A stretch of 64,000 bases of DNA from contig OX422219.1 in assembly GCA_949130495.1 (NCBI GenBank), forward strand, positions 264,787,111-264,851,110, in the 5' to 3' direction. The position numbers and the translations under genes are program-made. This stretch comes from Sambucus nigra. Lineage: Eukaryota > Streptophyta > Magnoliopsida > Dipsacales > Adoxaceae. Under the pieces are notes generated by a model. That model was not told where the DNA came from and did not search any database. It saw nothing but the letters and a program-made list of their open reading frames with translations. This document shows positions 1 to 12,614 of the stretch, one piece after another. How positions within the stretch are numbered: the first letter of the stretch is position 1; every line of letters begins with the position of its first letter.

Positions 1-828
1 TATTGACTCCCTTCTCATGAAAGCATTGATATTGATTCATAAACGTACACCCTTGATGACATCGTCACTAGTCATCTAATTCTGATTTTTCCAATTACAC
101 ATGGATATTTAAATCACGAATTCTTCAACAAAAAATAACCCATTTTTGTCAGGTACAACCCATTTATGATAAGGTCTAAAATTTCACATTTTCATTTGCA
201 TCTCTGTTACAACAGCAGATGGACGTTATCACTGTCAAACCGTACCCCAAATTCCACATTTAGCTCAATACCAACTTCTTTATATACGAAGTCTAATTTC
301 CATCACTTAAGATTGCTCTTATGAGCGAAAAGTTATAAAAAATTCTTAAATCCTTGCTGTTGCTACACTTCACCCTATATAATTGCCTTCGGATTTATAC
401 TTCCATTGGCCCCTCACTCTTCTTCCTACATTTTATAAATGTTCTTTTTTATAAAATCCTTCCAACTCCGTCACCCTTCATCGATAATGCTGGGTGAGTC
501 TGGAACGGCACAATCGTCACTAATAATTACGGTGAATTTTACCTCGATCAACATTTTCCAAAATACACTAAGTATCCTGTTGAGCCTTTTCTCCTGCATT
601 TTGTCCAACAACCTTCGTTGGTAGTCCTATTATGTTCGGCGTACAAAGAATTACTGAGCTTGATAAGAATTTCACCACTTATGTTTAATAGCAAGAGAAC
701 GTAAATCTTCATACGTGAAGGAATAAAATGATCCTAATGATAAGGCTCTACATTAAAGAATGTCATGCTGAAACGTAGATAGCCGTACAGATCCTAAAGA
801 CTCTAGAACCAGATGCTCTGATACCACC
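1..828 (-). mobile_element. 5' internal region of minus-strand LTR retrotransposon (cut by window edge)
   Basis: This is the start of the internal region of an LTR retrotransposon read on the minus strand, placed by the primer-binding site at 815-826 beside the LTR at 829-3650. I found no recognisable gag motif here, so it may be untranslated leader or decayed sequence. The rest of the element would lie left of the window. The call rests on LTR and primer-site geometry, not on coding similarity. Confidence 0.55.
815..826 (-). other. Primer-binding site (tRNA-iMet type)
   Basis: On the minus strand the bases read TGGTATCAGAGC, the usual plant primer site complementary to initiator tRNA-Met. 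Two bases separate it from the LTR end at 829. It fixes the element's orientation as minus. Confidence 0.75.
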
Positions 829-1631
829 TGTAACACCCCGCTCAATTAAATACATTGTGATCAGTCCTATACCTAATTAAATTAGAGTATATAATTGGTT
901 CATTCTTAGCATCATTATCGAAAAACATTTTCCTTTTTGTTAATCACCTAATACTTAGTTAAGCTGGTGATAAAAACTTTCAAAATTTAATTTAATACAA
1001 TCTCATTTTACCATTATAAATAATTGCATGCAATCCATTCCACAATAATGCATAATAGATAAGTAACATCACAACTAAATTAAATGTAACTGGAATAAAC
1101 CCCCTAGTTTACATATCTCAATACAACAATCCAAATAAACTGAATGTATTAAAACTGACATAAGTAATACAACTATCTGAGAAAGAATAGAAATAACTAG
1201 AATCCTTGGGCGACATGCCCTACATAAACTAACTACTACGGATATATGAATCAAGAGAATGAAAGGTTCTAAGCAAAGTTTGCAACTCCATAGCATCCAT
1301 AGTACGTCAAGTATCCAATCCCCTATGCCTGGCGTTCCTGTGACTGGACACCTAATATAGAAGATACAAGGGAGACGAAAATATGCAAGAAAATGGGTCA
1401 GAGCCCCCGATGGTAAAATATTTTTTTAATAGCAAGTGATTAACAATTGCAATTAAGAAATTATTATGTACATGTTAGATTCTCAAACTCTCTCTTGAGA
1501 TTTTCACCTCTCATCTAGTGTGCACGCCTAACGTACCTTCAAACCATATTAGTTACTATTACCATGCTAACTAGTTCTTTCTAGTCTAACATCTAAACAT
1601 AGCCCAATATTGTTCCCACGTATTTCTCTCG

Positions 1632-1633
<2 letters not shown>

Positions 1634-1691
<58 letters not shown>
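1634..1691. repeat. (TA)n microsatellite
   Basis: An uninterrupted alternating AT run of about 58 bp within the long LTR. Confidence 0.95.
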
Positions 1692-1693
<2 letters not shown>

Positions 1694-1950
1694 AATTTCT
1701 CTTTAACAAGGATAAACCCTTTTTCAATTTAATATAATTAAGTGTTCACCCACTTAATTCATTTCAGATTTCATTATCATTAATGTCTACTTAATTCACA
1801 CAGTAGATAATATCATAAGTATATATATACATTACTTCTATTATATACATACAATACTGCACCCCGAGACTCAACGGCGGTGCATGCATACTCTGCTATC
1901 TTGTTCGGGTACATCTCGTCACTGTACAAAGGACTGTCGGTTCGGTATAT

Positions 1951-2092
1951 CCCTCGAACCATAAATAACAAATGCAAATATTATAAACGAACATAGTCCT
2001 AAGCCTTTGGACTACGCATATCCCTCGAACCATAAATAACAAATGCAAATATTATAAACGAACATAGTCCTAAGCCTTTGGACTACGCATAT
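1951..2092. repeat. 71-bp direct tandem duplication
   Basis: Two copies of a 71-bp unit start CCCTCGAACC at 1951 and 2022 and are essentially identical. This suggests a recent duplication within the LTR. Confidence 0.95.
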
Positions 2093-2292
2093 ACCTATGC
2101 ACCCAAATGATCGTTGAATACCATTGTTTTCACACATGGCAATCCAATCTAAGTCATATGTTTTGAGGCACAAGTCAAAAATCCCCCTAAGGCTCATCAG
2201 GATATGACTGCCATTAATGCACAAACCTTCCATCGATAGCAAGTAGGCTAGGTATGTCATACACACAAATAATCATATACATATGCACTCAA

Positions 2293-2326
2293 TGTGTGTG
2301 TGTGTGTCTATATATATATATATATA
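2293..2326. repeat. Compound (TG)n(TA)n microsatellite
   Basis: A short TG run followed by a TA run. Confidence 0.9.
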
Positions 2327-3650
2327 GTATATTTCAAGTTTATACCATAAACTAATAATTCACATTTCCCATTACTCCTAAAATCTCTTGTTAACCGAAA
2401 GGATTTAATTAATTATTCCAGTAGCTACCTTCAACCCATATTTATTGGTCCAAAACCCAGACTCATTATAACAAGCCCAGATTATATTTTAATTCCCAAT
2501 GATCCTTTTTCTCGAGAGAGTTACATTCTGCCCAGAAATATACTCTGATTTTGAAAAAACTTAAAACTACAAAGTTGTGCAGAATGTGATTTTATACAAG
2601 AACTCGCACGCACACTACCAGTTCCGCTTAAAACAGTCCTAAAGTTATCACACAATGTTCGTCCTTTTTCTAAAAACAATTCATGCATTTTCTCCACTTT
2701 ATTTCACCCAAACTCAAGTGAAATATATTCTAACGAATCCCAAATATCTCAACATCATTTCTACATGATTATGGGTAATTATAATACAAGTAAAAACATC
2801 TAAATCATCAAGTTTATATGAGAATTAACATCAAACACTATTACCCCTTAAAATCCCCAAGTTCCAAGTTTCAAATTCACCATTTATCTCCTTAATAAAC
2901 CCAGAATTTTAATTTCGTGAATTGAAATCTAAACAAAATTCAAATGATCCCACACTTCCCATAAATCATCCCAAATGATACATCATGATATGTGAATGCT
3001 TTCTAACCTCTAAACATAATCAATTCATCAAGGAGTTTCAATTAATCAAGTCATTTCCATTATAATTCAGAAACTCCTCTATTTCATTCTTATTCAAGAA
3101 CTAACATGAATACCATATTTCTTTACCAAATTACAACCCAAATTCGTGGTGTTGATTCTATAATAAAAAAAAATTGATCAATCCTACATGGTTTTCATTT
3201 CAAGGAATCATTTGAAATCATCAAAATTCATCTTTGATTTATTAAACTTTTGAAAAAAATCCTTTTCTATCTACCATTGACAACATACATGATATAGATT
3301 GCAAGAGTTAAAACACTTGCCTTTGATTTCGTAGGTCTGAACCTTTGGGGAAGATGATACTATGGTGTTCCTCTCTTTTCATGTCACTCTCTGGTGGTGG
3401 TGGTAGTGGTGCATGGTGCCTTTGTCCCTTGGTTTTCCTAGAACAACCCTTCCTCTCTTAGAGAAATCTTTCCCTCTCCTCACCTAATTAATATTTAATA
3501 TCAATCACGTATTACTTTATTCTAGTAATATTCAATCTGGATTAATTCCAATTATTTTCTCATATAATTTCCAATTAATCCCCATTGAGTCAACTCATTT
3601 ACTTTTAATTTATCTCATTTAAAAAGTCATTAAAAATACAAGGTATTACA

Positions 3651-4601
3651 GGCCCCTTGGTCATTTTATCTTCTAAATCGAATTCAAGACTAGAAGTGCC
3701 TCCACTTTCAATGAAGTCAATTGTCTATTTTAAATTAATCTTCCAATTCCTTTTACAATAAAATAACCTTAGCAGAAGTTCCAATAATGTGTCCGGTTCA
3801 ATAAGGAAACTTTCTCTTTAATGGTTTTGTCCATAAAATTATTCAATTAAGTATTTAGCAGTATTAGTGAGACAAATCTTATAATGTATAAATCATTTCC
3901 CAATATACTAGAACAAATAAAGATATTCAATTTTAATAAAAAAAATTATAAAAACCATCCAATATATGTACGAAACCAATTAAAAAATCGAAACCAACTT
4001 TTATAAATCTAGGTACATTGACTAATTTGCCTATATTATCTTTATGTCTCCACCAATATTTATAAATATATTATCCATAATTAGGACCATCTCTCTTTAA
4101 AGTAATTGCATAATAGCCTGGAACCTTTGTAATGAGTTGCAATTTTGATTTGTGGTTCTCGTATCCACATACATGTTTACCATAACTTGGACCATAAATC
4201 ATGTACTTACCTTTAAGAGATAAACCATTACCATGTTCTTTTATTTACAAAGCAAGGAGAAAAATGAATATATAGGTATTAAAGTTTTAACTACTTATAA
4301 TGAGAATATTCGCCTTTGGGCTATTTCACTACTACCAATGAATATGAACTTTCCTTAACCCCGCCATTGTACTTGAGACTTAGCCTTATCCTCTTACCTC
4401 CCTTTCGAGACAGAAGTAAATATCTTCTTGAACAACAAGAACCAACCTTTGGTTACCGATGATCCTTACTCCCAGATTACAAAATGGTATCGGGTTTCCT
4501 CACTATGTCTATTCTAAAGAATAATTTGTTAAACTAAGATATAATCATTCTACGAACATGATTCTAACTTGAGTGTCATCAACCAATCATAGATGTCTAT
4601 A
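3651..4601. other. AT-rich spacer, nothing recognised
   Basis: Lies between the minus-strand LTR and the target duplication of the next element. I see no open frame, RNA gene or repeat structure that I recognise. Confidence 0.6.
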
Positions 4602-4606
4602 AATTC
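4602..4606. repeat. Target-site duplication AATTC (left)
   Basis: Matches AATTC at 12610-12614 exactly, directly outside both LTRs, as expected for 5-bp staggered integration. Confidence 0.9.
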
Positions 4607-6302
4607 TGTAATGACCCCACTTTTACATGCTCATATATATATAGTTCATTTTTACACTCATGTGTTACTTATTATCTTATAAATTTTGTATTATTAAATA
4701 GCTGGTACTATTGGCTATCAAAAAAACAAACCCCATTTTAAAATATGAAGAATCAACTGTAAATTGGATCAAATCGAAGTCTTATGACATATCTTAAGGT
4801 AAATAATATGTTTTGGGGTAAAAAATATAATTTTATGAAACTTTAGGGACTAAACTTAAAATATAAAAGGGCCATTTTATAAATAAAATATTTTTAAGGA
4901 CCTTTAACAAATATTGAAAACATATCGTGTGAAATTACCAAAATTCCCTTAATGTGTAAAATGACCATTATACCCCCTAACACCTTTCCACCTCGTGCTT
5001 GACACCTCGTGCTTACGCATGTCATCCAACTAGATAAAGCTAAAAAATATGTCGTAATTGGAGGAAATGCTAAAACACGTATCGTAGTTCATGAATTAAG
5101 ACTGCAAGATCGCTCTGTTGTGCGACAGGTAAACGTTGACTCGCCATTGTAAAAGCTTGGGCATCTAGACACATGTCCATGCTCTAATATCTTTGGGTAA
5201 CTATAAATAAGGCCTTTAAGATCATTATTACATGAAATTCATCCAAGGTATCAGAGATAAATAGTGAGAGAAAGTACGAGAAAATTTAAGAAAAAGTTTT
5301 ATCTTAGTGATCCAAGACTCGATATCTGTAACTTTGCACTTCTGTTTTAGGTGAGTACTCTGAGATACCTTGTGCATTTTAATTATATGATATTATGCAA
5401 ACTATATACATATTTTGTGAACTTCTTTTATTCTCAAATTCATCTGATACCGATGATTGATTCATTTGTGATATGTGTATATTTGTCCATATAGACATAC
5501 AGATTAAAATGATTATTGAAAATGATATTGAATATTGAAACTATGATTTGGCTTGAGGGACCTCTTTACTAACTGACCTTCCCAGTTGGGTTATCGCTGG
5601 TGTTCCCTAAATAAGGCGTTGTGATGAACAAGTTAGATTGACCCTCAACTATCGGGGAATAATACGGTAGAAGAATATGGTATTAAAGTGTACATGGCCA
5701 TTAAAATGATATGATTGAAAGAAAAAGATATTGCAATTGATTTAACATATATGTTCTATTCTGTGCTATTCATTTCTATATACTATCATCTCAAATTTTA
5801 TACAACAAATTCCTATCCATATATGTATATGTCTACTCTTTGGATTTGAATAGGTATCAATTTTCTGAAGAAAACCTTGGAATGTCTAGAGATTGAACCT
5901 CACTCGGCTTTTAGCTGATTTTGTTAACCATTTTTCAGGAAAAAATGTAGGCTTGGAGGGAACGTAAAAGGACTATATGGAAGATTCAACTTTTAGAGCT
6001 CTTTTTGTTATTTTAAGTAAAAAGTATGTTATATCATATAGAGCATGTTTGGCTCTCTTGTAATAAGTTTTAAATTTCGTCTTAAGTTGCAACTCTTTGT
6101 TACTTGTAATATAAATGAATTTTCCTTCTAGAAATCTCTGATGACGTAATTCCTTTAATTTATGTATTTTATGATTCATAACCATGTAATTGTATTTTCG
6201 TTGCATTTAATTAAGGAAACAATTTAAGTCAGAATATTTGTTGCCTTGGTGGTATGTCAAGACACTTGCTCCCCACTACTATTTTGGGACGGGGTCGTGA
6301 CA
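4607..6302 (+). mobile_element. 5' LTR (1696 bp)
   Basis: Begins TGTAATGACCCC and ends GGGGTCGTGACA, giving an inverted TGT..ACA end pattern and a longer GACCCC/GGGGTC match. It aligns along its length with 10954-12609. It has extra short segments near 4990-5080, including a local duplication of CACCTCGTGCTT, that the 3' LTR lacks. Confidence 0.93.
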
Positions 6303-6306
6303 GAGG

Positions 6307-6318
6307 TAGTATCAGATA
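6307..6318 (+). other. Degenerate primer-binding site
   Basis: Reads TAGTATCAGATA four bases after the 5' LTR, against the usual TGGTATCAGAGC. Three differences suggest a decayed tRNA-iMet site. Confidence 0.6.
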
Positions 6319-6528
6319 ATATGTTATGAACCTGTAGACTACTGAACATAAGTTTCGAATGTTATATATCCTAAGTTTCCATACCTAAGATATAGGATTA
6401 AGTATCTAATTTATGTGATAACCCTCCATATATCTTACATATATATGATTGTTTATATATAATTGTTCTTCTAAATTCAAATCTTGGGATAGTATAATAC
6501 ATCTTATGTTTCGTCATGACTGTATAAA

Positions 6529-7566
6529 ATGACCAAGATGAGATCAACTACGGGAACTAGTGGTTCAAGTATGGAAGGACTAGAAGGTGCATACAAGGAA
6601 ATTGAAAGTCTAGCAAGGATTGTGGAGCATCAGGTGAATAATGGAGCACCAAGGAATCTTGAACTAATTAGTTGTACTATTGAACAGTTTAAAAAGTTAA
6701 ATCCGCCTTCTTTTAACTGTACTCCTAACCCCAATGAAGCAGAAAGTTGGGTGATGCAAATGTAAAAGATATTCAATGTTCTTAAGTGTACAGATCACCA
6801 AAGGGTTTCATTTGGAATGTTCATGTTAGAAGGTGAAGCCGAACATTAGTGGAGAATGACTAAGAGAATACGCGAGGAAAGGAATAATACCATAGGTTGG
6901 AATGACTTCTTGGTGATCTTCTATGAGAAATACTTTCCCAGAATGGTAAAAGACCAAAAAGCCGTTGACTTCATGAGTCTGGCTTAAGGAAATATGACGA
7001 TTAGTCAATATGAGGCAAACTTTACTGAGTTATCTCATTTTGCACCTCATGTTGTGATAACCGGTGTTTTACAAGCTAAGAAGTTTGAACGTTGGTTGAG
7101 GTTGAATATTCATAGTCGAATTTCCATCTTGAAGTTGACATCATATAATGACGTGGTGATTAGGGCAACGATAACGGAGAAGGATAGTGAAGAATATAAT
7201 TAGGTTAGAGATGGGAAGAGGATGTTTGGGGAACTAAGAGGAAGGAACCCCAATAATAAACCCTTTAGGACTATACCCAATACAGGGCAACCTTTTGTGA
7301 ATAAACCCTTTAATGTTGATAGATGTCAACGTTGTGGTAATATTCATAGAGTGTTACCATGTTACCTAGAGATAATAAGTTTCTTTTCTTCTGGCCAAAA
7401 GAGACATAAAATGGTAGGTTGCCCAAACAAAGGAAAGGCGCCAACAAAAACTTTTAATGACAATAAGGATCATGGTAGACAAGGTGGAATTTTTAATCTT
7501 TTCGATGCAAAGGCTTCTAATGAAGTAGTCTCAGGTACACTTTATATATATGGACGACCTTTTTAA
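6529..7566 (+). pseudogene. Ty3/gypsy gag, broken by stops
   Basis: One reading frame (starting ATG at 6529) carries the gag polyprotein with stops at 6763, 6847, 6985, 7201 and 7564. The capsid core shows the family pattern around AEAEHWWRM, here with the second Trp replaced by a stop, and later TISQYEANFTELSHFAP. A zinc knuckle CQRCGNIHRVLPC (C-X2-C-X3-H-X4-C) is present near 7327-7365. A second knuckle ending KMVGCP has lost its first cysteines. Most stops fit single C-to-T or G-to-A changes (CAA or CAG to a stop, TGG to TAG). Confidence 0.85.
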
Positions 7567-7900
7567 GTTTTAATTGATCCTAGTTCCACCCATTCATTTG
7601 TGTTTGTACATTTTGTTAATCGTTTTCCTAATATTCCTGAATCCTTGAATCATAGCATACACATTTCTACTGCTTCAGGTGAGTTATTGACGGGAACATT
7701 AGTATATAAGTCTTTCCCTATAGATGTTAGTAGTCACAAACTATTCGTAGATTTCATAATTTTAGACATAAGAGACTTTGAAGTCATTTTGGGGATGGAT
7801 TGGTTAGCACCATATCCTGCTAAGGTATATTGTTTTAAGAAGAGAGTTACTTTCCAAATTCCTAACCATCCAGAATTTAGTTTTGAAGGAACTGGAATAC
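7567..7900 (+). pseudogene. Ty3/gypsy aspartic protease domain
   Basis: Continues in the gag frame after the 7564 stop. The active-site region reads [11 protein letters not shown] where the family has D-S/T-G, so the Asp is kept but the triad is changed. The downstream [13 protein letters not shown] is the typical second protease motif. The changed D-P-S suggests an inactive enzyme. Confidence 0.8.
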
Positions 7901-7989
7901 TATCTCCCATACGTATTATCTCTGCAATGCAAGCTTGTAGTTTTCTTAAAAAGGGATGTCATGGATTCCTTGCAAGTGTTATTGATTTT

Positions 7990-8900
7990 CAATCAAAAGA
8001 TCCTAGTTTTGAAGATATTCCTATAACTAAACATTTTCCAGATGTTTTTCCATATGATTTACCGAGTCTGCCTCCTAGTAGAGAAATAGAGTTTACGATT
8101 GACCTTATTCCTGAAACTATACCAATCTCAAAACTACCTTATCGCATAACACCTTTAGAATTGAGGGAATTAAAAGTTCAATTACAAGATCTGTTAGACG
8201 AGGGTTATATTAGACTAAGTATATCCCCTTGGGGTGCTCCAGTGCTATTTGTTAAAAAGAAGGATGGGACAATGAGATTATGTATAGATTATAGTGAACT
8301 AAATAAGGTATCCATTAAGAATAAATACCCCTATCTCGTATAGATGATTTGTTTGACCAACTACAAGGTGCGCAAGTATATTCTAAGATTAACCTTAGGT
8401 CAGGATATCACCAATTAAAGATTAAGGAAGATGATATTTCAAAATCCACTTTTCGTACTAGATATGGTCACTATGAATTTATTGTGATGCCATTTGGACT
8501 TACTAATGCACCAACCGTTTTTATAGATATGATCAATAGAGTGTTTAGGAAATATTTGGATCAATGTGTGATTATTTTCATTAATGACATCCTTATTTAT
8601 TCTAAGAGTATTGAAGAACACGAGAAGCATTTAGAGATAGTATTACAATTCCTTAGGAAAGAGAAATTATATGCAAAATTAAAGAAGTGTGAGTTTTGGT
8701 TGCCTAGTGTTTCTTTTCTAGGACATGTCATTTCCAAGGAGGGAGTGTTTGTTGACCCTCAAAAGATAGAGGCTATCCTAGATTGGCCTAGCCCAACTAA
8801 TGTAACAGAGATTCGTAGTTTCCTTGGATTAGAAGTTTATTATCGAAGATTTGTTGAAGGATTTTCTAGCATTGCCAAACCTCTATCTAGGTTAACATAA
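7990..8900 (+). pseudogene. Ty3/gypsy reverse transcriptase domain
   Basis: Family motifs run in order: [20 protein letters not shown], then [59 protein letters not shown] and ILIYSKS. A one-base loss near 8330 moves the frame, so KNKYPYLV ends in a stop where IDDLFDQL should continue. The catalytic box reads FINDIL instead of F-x-D-D, a GAT-to-AAT change of the first Asp, which would abolish polymerase activity. Confidence 0.9.
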
Positions 8901-9360
8901 AAAAAGGGAAAATATGAATGGTCTGAGGAAGTTGAGAATAGTTTTTGAGAACATAAGAATTGATTAGTAACTTCCCCAATTTTGACTATTCCTTCAGGGA
9001 CAGGAGGATTAGTGATTTATAATGATGCTTCAAAAAATGGTTTGGGATGTGTGCTAATGCAAAATGGAAAAGTAGTAGCTTATGCCTCGAGACAATTAAA
9101 ACCACATCAACATAATTATCTAATCCATGACTTAGAATTAGATGATGTAATTTTTGCTCTTAAGATTTGGAGACTATTTATATGGTGAGACTTGTGAGAT
9201 TTATACCGATCATAAGAGCTTGAAATATATATTTACTCAGAAAGAATTAAACATGAGACAAAGGAGGTGGATATAATTGATGAAGGATTATGATTTAAAT
9301 ATTCATTATCACCCAGGGAAAGCAAATGTCATAGTTAATGCTTTAAGTAGGAAGTCTACA
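8901..9360 (+). pseudogene. Ty3/gypsy RNase H domain
   Basis: Motifs [44 protein letters not shown] and, after a frameshift near 9175, [15 protein letters not shown] and HPGKANVIVNALSRK. This is the usual Ty3/gypsy RNase H with the connection to integrase. Stops at about 8898, 8946 and 9274 interrupt it. Confidence 0.87.
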
Positions 9361-10908
9361 ACAAATTTAGCATGTCTCATAACAAATCAGGAACCTTTGT
9401 TAAGGGATTTGATAAGTATGGAAATAGATGTACGTATTTATAGAAAAGGAGGAATAATTGCAACCTTACAAGTACAACCCACGTTGATCGAAAGGATCAA
9501 AATTGCACAAGTAAATGACCCACAACTGAAAAAGATTAGAGAAGAGGTTTTTGAAGGTAAAAGAATTGAATTTGCGATACGGGATGATATATTGAGGTTT
9601 GGAAATAAAGTGTGTGTTCCACGTGATGCCTAACTGAAGAGGCAAATTTTGGAGGAAACTCATTGCTCGAGATTTGCATTTCATCCTGGAAATACCTGTA
9701 TAGAGATCTTCAAGAAGTATTTTGGTGGAATAATGTGAAAAGGGAGATAGAATAATTTGTATCTCACTATTTGGTTTGTCAACAAGTAAAAGCTGAACAT
9801 CAGAAACCATCAGGATTATTACAACCTCAACCTATCCCTGAGTGGAAATGGGAACATATTACCATGGATTTTGTGACAGGTTTACCAAGGAGTTCAAAAG
9901 GTAATGACTGTATTTGGGTAATTATTGATAGGTTAATAAATCTTCTCATTTTCTTGACATTAATATTACCCATTCATTAGAAAAGTTAGCCAAGTTGTAT
10001 GTTCAAGAAATTATTAGACTTCATGGAACCCCAATTTTAATTATTTTTTATCATGACCCTAGATTCGTTTCTCACTTTTGGAAAAGCCTACAAGCAGCTA
10101 TGGGAACAAAATTGAATTCCAGCACCATTTTTCATCCTCAAATAGATGGACAATATGAAAGAACCATTCATACCTTAAAGGATATACTTAGGGCATGTGT
10201 ACTTGATTTGAAGGGGAATTGGGTTGATCATTTACCATTAGTGGAGTTTGCCTATAATAATAGTCATCGGGAAAGTATTCAAATGGCTCCATATGAAGCA
10301 CTATATGGTAAAAGGTATCGTTCTCCTGCATGTTGGGTAGAAGTTGGAGAAATAAAATTATTTAGACCAGAATTGATTCAGATCACAACAGAGAAAGTGA
10401 CATTGATACAAGACCGGCTTCGAATCGTTCAAATCCGTCAAAAGAGTTATTTTGACAATCTACACCGATAGTTAGAATTCCAAAGAGGAGATTACGTGTT
10501 CTTGCGAGAGTATCACCTTCAAAGGGAGTAATACGATTCGGAAAAAAAGGGAAGTTGAGCCCAAGATACATAGAACCTTTTGAAACCCTTAAAAAGATAG
10601 GAGCTATTGCGAATAAAATAGCCTTACCACCTGAAATCTCTAGTGTACATAATGTGTTTCACGTATCAATGATAAAGAAATATGTCCTAGATCCCATTCA
10701 TATATTAATCCACAAACCTCTTCAAGTTAGAAAATATTTGTCATACATTGAGCATCCGGTAGAAATTCTGGACCATAAAGTTCAAATATTACGAACCAAG
10801 GTAATTCTACTAGTCAAAGTATTATGGCGTAATCATTCAGTTTAATAAGCAAAATGGGAGTGGGAAGATGAAATAAAGGAGAGATATCCATACTTGTTTG
10901 TAAATTAA
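9361..10908 (+). pseudogene. Ty3/gypsy integrase with C-terminal chromodomain-like tail
   Basis: The HHCC zinc finger is partly kept (ETHCSRFAFHPG), but its first cysteine has become Tyr in [16 protein letters not shown]. The catalytic DDE residues appear in [22 protein letters not shown] and DGQYERTIHTL. Downstream are LPLVEFAYNNS, MAPYEALYGK, GKLSPRYIEPFE and VHNVFHVSM. The end, HPVEILDHKVQ then VKVLWRNHS and ERYPYLF, matches the chromodomain-like tail of Tekay-type elements. At least two frameshifts and several stops break the frame. The last stop is at 10906-10908. Confidence 0.88.
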
Positions 10909-10940
10909 TATGAGTCAAGTTTGGGGACAAAACTTTTTAT

Positions 10941-10953
10941 AAGGAAGGTAGGA
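10941..10953 (+). other. Polypurine tract
   Basis: AAGGAAGGTAGGA directly precedes the 3' LTR and is the expected plus-strand primer. One pyrimidine interrupts it. Confidence 0.75.
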
Positions 10954-12609
10954 TGTAATGACCCCACTTTTATATGCTCATATATATATAGTTCGTTTTC
11001 ACACCCATGTGTTATTTATTATCTTATAAATGTTGTATTATTAAATAGGTGGTATTATTGTCTATCAATATAACAAAGCCCATTTTTAAATATGAAGAAT
11101 CAACTGTAAATTGGATCAAATCGAAGTCTTATGACATATCTTAAGGTAAATAATAATTTTTGCGGTAGAAAATATAATTTTATGAAACTTTAGGGACTAA
11201 AATAAAAATATAAAAGGGCAATTTTGTAAATAAAATATTTTTAAGGACCTTTAAGAAATTTTGAAAACATATCATGTGAAATTACCAAAATGCCCTTAAT
11301 GTGTAAAATGACCATTATACCGCTAACACCTTTCCACCTTGTGCTTACACATGTCATCCAAATAGATAAAGCTAAAACACGTGTTGTAGTTCGGTGAATT
11401 AAGAATGCTAGACCGCTCCATTGTGCGACACATAAATACTGACTCGCCATTGTAAAGGCTTGGTCAGCTAGACACGTGTCAACGCCCTAATATCTTCGAG
11501 AAACTATAAATAAGGCCTTTAGGATCATTATTACACGAAATTTATCCAAAATATCAGAGAGAAATAGTGAGAGAAAGTACGGGAAAATTAAAGAAGAAGT
11601 TTCATCTTAGTGATCCAAGACTCGATATGTGTAACTTCGTACTTTTGTTTTAGGTGAGTACTCTGACATTCCTTGTGCATTTTAATTATATGATATTATG
11701 CAAACTATATACATATTTTGTGAACTGCTTTTATTCTCAAATTCATCTTATATCGATGATTGATTCATTTGTGATATGTTTATATTTGTCCATATATTGA
11801 TATACCGATTAAAATGATTATTGAAAATGATATTGAATATTGAAAATATGATTTGGCCTAAGGGACCTCTTTATTAACTGACCTTCCCAGTTGGGTTATC
11901 GCTGGTGTGACCTAAATAAGGCGTTGTGATGAACAAGTTCGATTGATCCTCAACTATCGGGGAATAATACGGTAGAAGAATATGGTATTAGAGTGTACAT
12001 GGCCATTAAAATGATATGATTGAAAGAAAAAGATATTGCAATTGATTTGTCATATATGTTCTATTATGTGCTATTCATTTCTATATACTATCATCTCAAA
12101 TTTTATACAGCAAATTCCTATCCATATATGTATATGTCTACTCTTTGGATTTGACTAGGTATCAATATTCTGAAGAAAACCTTGGAATGTCTAGAGATTG
12201 AACCTCACTCGGCTTTTAGCTGATCTCGTATAACTAACCATTTTTCAGGAAATAAGTAGGCTTGGAAGGAATTAAAAGGACTATATGGAAGATTCATCTT
12301 TTAGAGCTCTTTTTGTTATATTAAGTAAAAAGTTTGTTATATCATATAGAGCATGTTTGGCTCTCTTGTAATAATTTTTAATTTCGTCTTAAGTTGTAAC
12401 TCTTTGTTACTTGTAATATAAATGAATTTTCCTTTTAGAAAGCTCTGATGAAGTAATTCCTTTAATTTCAGTATTTTATGATTCATAACCATGTAATTGT
12501 ATTTTCGTTGCATTTAATTAAGGAAACAATTCAAGTCAGAATATTTGTTGCCTTAGTGGCATGTTAAGACACTCGCTCCCCACTACTATTTTGGGAAGGG
12601 GTCGTGATA
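10954..12609 (+). mobile_element. 3' LTR (1656 bp)
   Basis: Aligns with the 5' LTR from TGTAATGACCCC to GGGGTCGTGATA (the terminal C has mutated to T). It lacks about 40 bp present in the 5' copy. Confidence 0.93.
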
Positions 12610-12614
12610 AATTC
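12610..12614. repeat. Target-site duplication AATTC (right)
   Basis: Exact partner of 4602-4606. Confidence 0.9.

Larger units (their letters stand above)
829..3650 (-). mobile_element. Long LTR (2822 bp), minus strand, Ty3/gypsy-type
   Basis: In plus orientation it begins TGTAACACCCCG and ends GGTATTACA, so the ends form a short TGTAA/TTACA inverted repeat. On the minus strand it starts TGTAATACCTTG and ends GGGGTGTTACA, as in many plant Ty3/gypsy LTRs with long terminal repeats. The adjacent primer site makes this the 5' LTR. It holds a (TA)n run and a 71-bp tandem duplication. The second LTR and target duplication are outside the window, so the clade cannot be fixed. ORFs inside it look accidental. 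Confidence 0.65.
4607..12609 (+). mobile_element. Ty3/gypsy LTR retrotransposon, full-length but degenerate
   Basis: An 8.0-kb element with paired LTRs, a decayed primer site, gag, then protease, reverse transcriptase, RNase H and integrase in Ty3/gypsy order, a polypurine tract and a perfect 5-bp target duplication. The gag knuckle spacing, the integrase C-terminus and a following chromodomain-like VKVLWRNH segment suggest a chromovirus of the Tekay/Del type. That clade call is by motif only. Several stop codons, at least three frameshifts and a mutated RT active site show it cannot encode working proteins. The two LTRs differ by many substitutions and some indels, so the insertion is not recent. 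Confidence 0.92.

Noticed and set aside
439..624. Short ORF near the left edge
   Set aside because: Opposite strand to the retrotransposon it lies in, no motif.
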